64,000 bases of DNA from Vesta saturnalis (Eukaryota > Arthropoda > Insecta > Coleoptera > Lampyridae): NCBI GenBank assembly GCA_036346205.1, contig JARFJB010000821.1, forward strand, positions 7,252,722 to 7,316,721. Direction: 5' to 3'. This document shows, in pieces, positions 57,259-64,000 of this stretch; the stretch's first letter is position 1; each line of letters starts with the position of its first letter. Below the pieces are notes generated by a model, which saw only the letters and a program-made list of their open reading frames with translations, was not told the DNA's origin and did no database searches. The position numbers were made by a program, and so were the translations under genes.

Positions 57259-57839
57259 TACAAACTTTACATTGTAAGGATATGACAAGTCGAACATAAT
57301 TTTTTCATAAATCATTTGTCTGGTAAAGCTGTATATGACTTTTATTTAAAAGTTTTATTAAAGGTCGATTAGGACCGCTGATGATGATAGCGTAGCTATT
57401 GAAACACGTTCGGCGTTTTTTAATTTTGTGTGGTACGTGGGTGTATTTTGTTTGTTGCAGATCCTGCTACAGTTCCAGTATTCCAGATTTTTCAAGTTAA
57501 AGGTTTTAATTTACAACAAATTGCATTAAACAATTCCACAATCTTATTATTTGCTGCTAATTGTCCCAGACTTAAAATTCACTATGTTAGTGTTATCTTA
57601 TAGATACAAAAACTCGAGTCAGGCGACTCGAAAAACTTCTCCACCTTCGATAATTTTAGTCCGTTCAATAAAACGAGTAAATGAAAAAAAGTAAAACATA
57701 AGGTAGGTATGTCCATAGATTTATTAGACTTAAATTAAATTTTTTTTCAATATATATTCTTTGACCGTGGGGTTCCATAATTAGTATCACTAATATTTCA
57801 AATACAATTTGTATAATTACACAATGTTTTTATATAAAC
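57259..57839. other. Intergenic with a hammerhead-like motif at 57376-57410
   Basis: Contains ctgatga (57378), an ATAGC-GTA-GCTAT hairpin and gaaac (57401). No gene recognised. Confidence 0.35.
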
Positions 57840-58310
57840 ATTCTCAACGCGTTCAATACAATGTATCATTATCAAGATATAAGCAAAATCATAACAAGTG
57901 GTTGTGGTAACAAATTATTAAGGTAAAACAGCAAACTTGATGTAAACTGTAATTAATTCTATATTTAAAATGTCTGTTAAAGGTGGGTCTGTAAGACCAA
58001 CCTGTTCGTTCATTAAAGCTACTTTGGTTTATATGTATAACTTTCAAATGCTGCCAAAACACCTAATTTATCTTTTTTATTACAAAAACATATAAAATTT
58101 AACATCGTTTGGTGAAGTCACAAGGTGATTATTTACTATTAAATGTTTGGCATTAAACATCTCATTAGTTCTTTGTATCTAATATCAAAATTACTAAGTG
58201 TTTGTCCAAAATAAACAGAAAGCAGGAAGTGCAGTTCACTTTATAAATATCTGTCTTCAAGATGTTGTTTGTTGAATCTTTGGCGATAAATAAATATTTA
58301 AAAATTGTAA
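57840..58310 (-). mobile_element. Penelope-like retroelement, 3' remnant, copy 2
   Basis: Matches 8150-8600 across the 3' non-coding part and the GIY-YIG fragment (minus strand, SVYFGQTLSNFDIRYKE near 58220). More decayed than copy 1: the middle of the domain is deleted. Confidence 0.75.
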
Positions 58311-58439
58311 TATTTGATCGATTTATTTCATGCTAATATGTTTTATGGTGACATGAATCGTTTGAAATTATAGTGCCTGTATCTGAATATGGAGAGCTAA
58401 AACTGGTTCTATGTATTCATTTTTATTTTCAAATCTAAA

Positions 58440-58865
58440 TAATCAATGGCTCTATTTTGTTCTTTCTCGAGTATAAATTTTATGTTGGGATGTAAGCAGA
58501 ATGGGTTCACTTGGATCTAATCGGATGACGCCACAGGCCATGCCCACTTCTATCTGATTGATCGTGCGCGCGCATACTTTCCCAGGCCACGCGTTCTCAT
58601 TAGAGGGCCTAACAGCAGACCAAATCCCTGGTTTCTCATTGGTGGAGTCGATTTTGCTGGCGTAGCTTGTTCTCGGGTCTTCGACTCTTGTCGCGAAAAA
58701 TTGAAATTGAAATAGTATTCTAATAATGGGCCCTAAGGACAGGTCGCAATCCTGTCTACTGATTGGTTGTGTCCGCAACCAGCTCTCGCGTGCTGATTGG
58801 AGGACCTAAGGGTAGGTCACGCTCCTGGTTTCTAATTGGTGGCAGGTATTTTTGTTTTTAGCGAT
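58440..58865. repeat. GC-richer tandem repeat with CCAAT boxes
   Basis: Three or more diverged units, each with a cctaagg/cctaaca block, a ctcctgg or atcctgt block and then ATTGG (CCAAT on the minus strand). ATTGG occurs at 58638, 58762, 58796 and 58835. Base composition stands out from the AT-rich surroundings. It could be a promoter-type repeat or a short satellite. Confidence 0.6.
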
Positions 58866-59965
58866 GCCAGCTTTGTTTTGTCTAACCGCGACAATCTTAA
58901 CTATGAGTCGTAATTAGAAGTAGTGCTCTGTATAATGATTGATTGTTTTTTTTTGTGACAACTCCTAGTGGTGTATTTTTAATCTAATGAATGTAGATTC
59001 AAGATGTTGATCTGAATCGACTTCTATCAAAACAGCGGATATTATCGGCAATAAAAGAGAAAGGAGTTTTCAATCATTTATTATCGTAAATGTATGATTG
59101 TTAATACGTAAGCTAATCATCATAATCTCCTGTTATCGACAGTTCACAGGGTCTACACAACTGTATTTCTTCTTTGGTACACCACATGAGCAACATTTCT
59201 ATTTATTTATAATAATCACCTAGCTGTTTTTCCCTAACCGTTAGTTTGAAAACGAATATTCTTGTTGATTGATCTGGTTGATAGGTTTGATAATTACATT
59301 TTTATTTATTACCTATCTGCTTTCCCTAATCATTCATTCGAAAGTGAACATTTTCGAGGTGATACTTGCATCTAAATATACGGAATATACTTATTGTTTA
59401 AGGTCAGGGCGCTTATACACTTTTCGCATAACTTTAGTAATTAGTTGTTTATGTAACTCTCCCTTTAATGTTGTTCTATTATTATAGTTTGATGAATGTT
59501 ACAGCTTACCAAAGCCAATCTGTAGTAAAACAATTTAATATTTTTGATTGATTGAATGCAAACACGTATAAAATGAGGATGATCAGATTACTCAATCTGA
59601 ACGTTTTAAGGTTATTAAGACGGATGCCATTTTAAAATATATTACAACCTTTGTTCAGGGAAATATACGAATAGCAAAAGTCTTCACTGTGTTTGCATTA
59701 TGTGTACATCTTGGGTCACTATCCTCCAGATGCAAATACTTTAAGTACGTTTAAGATGTTGATTTGAAAATAGCTTCTAACAACAGCTTACATATAGAAA
59801 CAAGGTTTTAAAATTCAATACTAAAATGCTGGGTTGCTTTAATTTACAGTTTGAACAATTTATAATATCGGGTTATCTACAAAAATATCTCAAAAATTTT
59901 AGAAATGTGCTTAATTAGGAAATTATGTGAAAGGTGAAAGGACCTAGAAAATGTAATTACGGTGT
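58866..59965. other. AT-rich stretch, nothing recognised
   Basis: A degraded stem-loop at 59573-59613 (atcagatt/aatctga) is mentioned under rejected items. No gene recognised. Confidence 0.3.
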
Positions 59966-59969
59966 GGGC

Positions 59970-60048
59970 CTTGTTCACGTGACCGCTTTTGCCTGTTTAA
60001 ACTTGTTCACGTAAAAAAACTGGGGTAAATAGATTGCGCCTATAAAAG
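59970..60048 (+). promoter_or_regulatory. Candidate promoter: repeated CTTGTTCACGT and TATA box
   Basis: CTTGTTCACGT occurs at 59970-59980 (continuing to make CACGTG, an E-box) and again at 60002-60012. TATAAAAG follows at 60041-60048. About 30 bases later is tcatttacagtt, a plausible start site. The first exon-like sequence of the polymerase gene begins just after. The arrangement is seen; its use as a promoter is inferred. Confidence 0.5.
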
Positions 60049-60295
60049 TCAATGAATCACGCTCTAATTTCATTTACAGTTTACACGTCGTATGTTAAAA
60101 ATTGTGCACAAAGCCAAGCTCGACAATTTCATCACTTTTCGAGGGTGGTTTGATGTCTGAAGATGAGATTGTATAAATGTAGCATCGCATTATTAAGCGT
60201 GTAATTGGTGGTGAAACCATAAGGGCAATTGAACTAAAGCGTTTCCAGAGGTTTCGTGATGCAATGTAAAAGATCCAGTCCGAATTAATTTCGGT

Positions 60296-60352
60296 GGTAA
60301 GTAACATTTCAATGTTATAAAAATTTGTTGTTAATGCTTATTTATCACTCTA
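60296..60352 (+). other. Candidate intron 1 of the polymerase gene
   Basis: GTAAGT donor at 60296, TATTTATCACTCTAG acceptor ending at 60352; 57 bases, a size usual for insect introns. Confidence 0.55.
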
Positions 60353-60603
60353 GATTCACGAAAAAGTGGAAGGCAGTGTTAGCGTTGGTGGATGCAGTGG
60401 TGGAGTACAACCATTTAAAAACGCTGGATGTGCCGATGCAAGACTGTATTGTTAGCTGTACTACCCATCATATTTTAAATGTTTACGTAATTTAAGTTAA
60501 TAATCGATGTGTTGTTTTTAGAGACCATCAACTTCTTCTTCAACCATCGATAGTGTTTGCGATATCTATGCCCCACCACCAGTCTACAAATGCGGCCGTG
60601 AAC

Positions 60604-60681
60604 GTAGATGTAAGTACAAACAAACAATACACACACTTATACTTATATTTTTCAAATCTTAATCTGTGTTTTTAATTTCAG
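60604..60681 (+). other. Candidate intron between 5' exons of the polymerase gene
   Basis: A GTAAGT donor near 60611 and an acceptor TTTTTAATTTCAG ending at about 60681 separate two stretches of protein-like sequence (a Ser/Thr-rich piece and MVNKVSEPLCGGGITSLRLK). Confidence 0.55.
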
Positions 60682-60895
60682 AGTACACGCGGAGAAATGG
60701 TGAACAAGGTGTCAGAACCCTTATGTGGTGGTGGAATTACCTCATTACGCTTAAAGGATAATAATTATTTTAAAACGGTATTTACGGGGGAGAAGTACAT
60801 TAAGCAGTTTAATATAACTGCGGAGAGAGTTGTGTTTAAATTTAAAGATGCCGATTCTGATTAAGCGCCAGTTACATGGCTTAAGGTAAATAATG

Positions 60896-61385
60896 ATAAA
60901 TGGAGTATTTTCAATCTGATTTCTTTTCTACTAAGATGCATTTTACTAAAATTACACTTCTTTGTTGCAGGGCCGGATTGGTATGGTGTTGACTAACGGA
61001 AATTTCCCAGGTAAACCCTTAGGATTTTCTTTCCGCCGTGCAGATCAACTGAGTTCCACTGTAATGATGGCGACACTTGTGAAAATATTCTAAAGTAATG
61101 TAAGCTTCTTTAATAATGATACGTTGAATTTGCAGGTAGAATAAATGGAGTATTTTTAATCTGATTTCTTTTCTACTAAGTTGCATTTTACTAAAATTAC
61201 ACTTTTTTGTTGCAGGACCGGATTGGTATGGTGCTGACTAACGGAAATTTCCCAGGTAAACCCTTAGGATTTTCTTTCCGCCGTGCAGATCAACTGAGTT
61301 CCACTGTAATGATGGCGACACTTGTGAAAATATTCTAGAGTAATGTAAGTTTCTTTAATAATGATACGTTGAATTTGCAGGTAGA
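60896..61385 (+). repeat. 245-bp tandem duplication of an acceptor site plus exon in the polymerase gene
   Basis: Units 60896-61140 and 61141-61385 differ at about eight positions. Each holds a T-rich tract ending ttgttgcag, then coding sequence from RIGMVLTNGN. Each has a stop at the same codon (TAA in the first, TAG in the second). Only the second continues into the rest of the gene. Confidence 0.95.
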
Positions 61386-63042
61386 CAGAGTTATTTTACC
61401 CGTGGGGTATGGTAGAGAACGCATGACGTGTGTTAGCTTTGCTGAGTTTTGCAGGCTTAAAAAATGCATTATAACTATCAACAATAACGATAATTTATGT
61501 TTATCACGGGCATTAGTGGTGGTCATAGCCATAGTCGAGGACGGTCTTCAATTATCACGGCTTAGAAAAGGATACACTATTTTGAGTCAGAGGACACAAG
61601 AGTTATGTGCTGCAGCTAATGTTGGTTGAAATAACGGTGGCAGTGTTGAGCACATTCAACAATTCCAAAATTACCTAACTAATTACACTATAGTTGTGTA
61701 TAATTACAGATTAGGTCGGTCAGTGTATGTGGAGGCCCAAGAATCCCAATCGAAAATTTCAAGTTTAATTTTTGAAGAGGAACGTTATAATGTTATTACT
61801 AGCTAACCAGTACCTTTTAACACAGTATTTTTGCAAATTCTGTAGGTATAGAACCGATTGCAACATACGCCACAAAAATTGCCCTAACATCTGTCCCTGT
61901 TGTCATAACAGTCCCCTCGCCAATCTGCTGACTATACCGTTTGCATTTAGTGTAACATGGATTTCTACGAAAACCATTGTCTACAGAACGGTATGTGCAA
62001 CAAACTCCCACTTGTTGAGTGAGTGCATGGAAGGCTAAGGTGACTCATAAATGCGGTTTCGCACACCTGTAAATCCGAAAAACCATTCGTCATTTTTGGT
62101 ACATGTCGAAGAGTACGACGGCTCGAAAAAACTCGCAAAAGATTTTACTTTTGTCTTTTACGATTTCGAGTACCGCCAAGATTCACCTACTAACATTGCT
62201 AACATTCATCGATACTCCTGCGTTGTGCGTTAACCAGCATATCTGCAACCACTGTATTAATATCGATATAGATATTGCGCAGGGTTGCGAGAATTGCGGT
62301 CAACGCCAACATATATTTACAGATTCACCTGTATCCGAACTCCTTCCCTACATTTCCTCGCTCGGCAAGAAACAAGCATCCATTATAGCCTTAGCCCACA
62401 ATTCCAAATCCTATGATTGCCAATTCCTCCTTAACGAAATCCTGAAAAATCCTAAAATCATATCTAACGGTACTAAAACAATGTCGCTCACATGCGATAA
62501 TGACATGAAGTTCATAGCAGCTTAAACTTGCTATCCATGGCCTTATCCAAACTCCCTAAAACCTTTAATTTACCCGGCTCAAAAGGTCACTTCCCTCACT
62601 TATCTTACACAGTGCAAAACCAAGATTATGTCGGTGTTTTACCAGCCATGCACATTTATGGTGTCGACGAAATGTCTTCCGAAGCTCGAACAGACTTGCT
62701 AAAGTGGCAGATTGACGAAATTACTAAGGACACTCGTTTTAGTTTCAAAGAGAAATATGCGTTATTGCATGCAGGACGTGAAAAGTCTGTCTTAAGTTTT
62801 TGGAGAGCTTTGTCAACGAAAACAAAGTCTATCCCTTTAGGGAATTCTGCACCATCGCCGGTGCCTGTAGCCTTGTTTTCCGTAGAAATGGTATTGGCAT
62901 TGATACTATGGCTTCTCTGCTTCGAGCATTCTGAAGGCTGACGTATTCAGCATGCCGACAACTCGCGTGAAGTACGGTTAAGGGAAGGTATCCTGGTTGA
63001 CAGGTTTTCTCACGACACAAACACTGTGTATCACTTTCCACG

Positions 63043-63360
63043 GTTGTGAAATAAAGAAAAAAAAAAATACCGGCAGGCGGAGTCGAAATCTAAATATTCA
63101 CAACTGAAATAAATCAAACCTTTAACCTTTTTTTTTTCTTTAACACCAAATAACAAACCCTCAACAAACTGTCTTTTTTTACACCAAAAATAATAAACTC
63201 ATGATTGTAAACCACACAATTACAAAAAACATCGCAACACCAAAAATAATGGAATGACCAGGGCTGAAGAGGAGGGAATCCTGAACAGTCTACGAATAAG
63301 CATGTAAGCATATTAAACCAAAAGCATGAGCATACTAACCTAAAAAAAAAAGTTGTGAAA
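63043..63360. mobile_element. Short poly-A insertion with 9-bp target duplication, inside the polymerase gene
   Basis: gttgtgaaa is present at 63043-63051 and again at 63352-63360, with an A-run just before the second copy. About 300 bases between have no similarity to polymerase; the polymerase reading resumes after it. This is the mark of a retroposed insertion, SINE or truncated LINE tail. There is no recognisable tRNA promoter box. Confidence 0.75.
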
Positions 63361-64000
63361 GGTGGTACCTAGAACAAGCTGGTAATAGTAAACACGAGAA
63401 GAGCGCAGTGTTTTTACGGCGTGACAATACGATGGCAGCATCATGGTTTAAATTTGGGAATGTAAACTCAGATCATTTTATAGCAAAATCCGGCCGCAAG
63501 AGCCTTTGTTAACTCAATCAACGTGCTGAATCAGTCACATCTGAATCCCCGCGATAGTTTCTTAGGCAGAACAAGATTTGCAAATCAGGTATTTGGATGT
63601 TTGTTCACTATACCACTGTCAACAAATATCCAAGTATCCGGTGGGGCATCCTACATTTCACATTGGTGCTGACTGCTCAAGCTTTGACTTGTACACTGTG
63701 GATGGCCTTGTGATATGTAGCGTGCTCTCGCCATCAATTTGTACCACCTGTCCTTCCTCTTAACACGCACGGTAAATTAATGTTCATTTTGTGTAGAATA
63801 TGTGCTGAAACTATGTTTCAGCATGATTGCATCCATACGCAGGAAAATTTACCGGAACTTACGTAGCGAACGAACTTCAAAAAGCTATAGAATTACGCTA
63901 TCGTCTTTGAAGTGTGGGAGTATGAAGTAACCGTAAAATTGTTAGAACCCCTGTATTCAAAGTTGTATCAACGCCAGAGAGCAAGATTTATCAGGTACAG

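Larger units (their letters stand above)
60090..64000 (+). pseudogene. Polinton/adintovirus-like protein-primed family B DNA polymerase gene, intron-bearing and broken, runs off the window
   Basis: This enzyme class copies linear DNA from a protein primer. Visible in order: small upstream exons (60090-60880); a domain near 60985-61390 (RIGMVLTNGNFPGK, SFRRADQLSS); 61390-61760 with ITINNNDNLCLSRALVV; a Cys/His-rich stretch near 61850-62030 (CPNICPCCH); exonuclease motif I (FYDFEYRQD near 62160); exonuclease motif II (NSKSYDCQFLL near 62405); LSKLPKTFNLPGSKGHFPHL near 62545; DEMSSEARTDLLKW; and, after a 300-bp insertion, a polymerase motif A region LDVCSLYHCQQ (about 63585), where the usual Pro after SLY is His. 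The frame changes repeatedly and stops occur at 61094 and 61335, so no product is possible. Gene order and the two GTAAGT introns are described in separate entries. Confidence 0.82.

Noticed and set aside
59573..59613. Fourth or fifth hammerhead-like motif
   Set aside because: There is a stem (atcagatt/aatctga), but the first box is gagga and the second gaacg, so neither conserved box is present.
61370..61390. Splice acceptor at tttgcag before gtagac
   Set aside because: The protein-like reading runs straight through this point in the second unit of the duplication, so it is coding sequence rather than an intron end.

Overview
The window is AT-rich animal DNA, most likely from an insect and possibly a beetle. 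The species is inferred from the transposon mix (DUF4817-type mariner relatives, Jockey/CR1-like and RTE-like non-LTR elements, BEL/Pao, Penelope, piggyBac) and was not measured. No intact single-copy host gene is visible. The window is a graveyard of nested mobile elements with large microsatellite and minisatellite blocks between them. The least decayed coding piece is the 442-residue reverse transcriptase of a non-LTR element at 43.7-45.0 kb.

Layout. 0-5.9 kb: decayed mariner-type transposase on the minus strand, a tRNA-like gene, and (GT)n-type arrays. 6.0-8.0 kb: mariner-type element with about 290 bp terminal inverted repeats (TIRs). 8.2-11.8 kb: Penelope GIY-YIG remnant, then a decayed non-LTR copy with its 5' leader. 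14.6-18.6 kb: cluster of TA-inserting elements, palindromes and (TA)n tracts, including one element sitting at the centre of a palindrome. 20.3-21.5 kb: internally deleted RTE-like element (minus). 24.4-25.2 and 38.3-39.8 kb: Helitron/DINE-like repeats that carry different simple repeats at the same internal place. 26.6-27.1 kb: foldback with hammerhead-like motifs. 29.0-31.7 kb: 9-bp minisatellite with a dimeric higher-order structure. 32.1-33.2 kb: BEL/Pao integrase remnant. 33.4-36.2 kb: palindrome with a mariner-type element at its centre. 36.4-38.1 kb: piggyBac remnant. 41.9-45.1 kb: second, better preserved non-LTR copy inside a 21-bp minisatellite. 45.4-46.2 kb: RING finger reading frame overlapping a Tc1/IS630-like transposase. 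46.7-48.3 kb: strongly A/C-biased block. 48.3-49.6 kb: RTE-like endonuclease. 49.9-51.1 kb: mariner-type transposase. 51.3-56.1 kb: large broken gene of a multi-copy family with Cys-rich ends and motifs resembling an XPG/FEN1-type nuclease. 56.1-58.3 kb: foldback half-copy, 0.5 kb deletion-derivative element, second Penelope remnant. 58.4-58.9 kb: CCAAT-box-bearing tandem repeat. 60.0-64.0 kb: decayed, intron-bearing gene for a Polinton/adintovirus-like protein-primed family B DNA polymerase, running off the right edge.

Most promising for follow-up: the intron-bearing polymerase gene with its 245-bp exon duplication; the broken nuclease-like gene; the RING plus transposase arrangement; mariner-type elements apparently inserted at exact palindrome centres; the hammerhead-like foldback; and the dimeric 9-bp minisatellite. 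The A/C block may be an assembly or sequencing artefact and should be checked first against reads.
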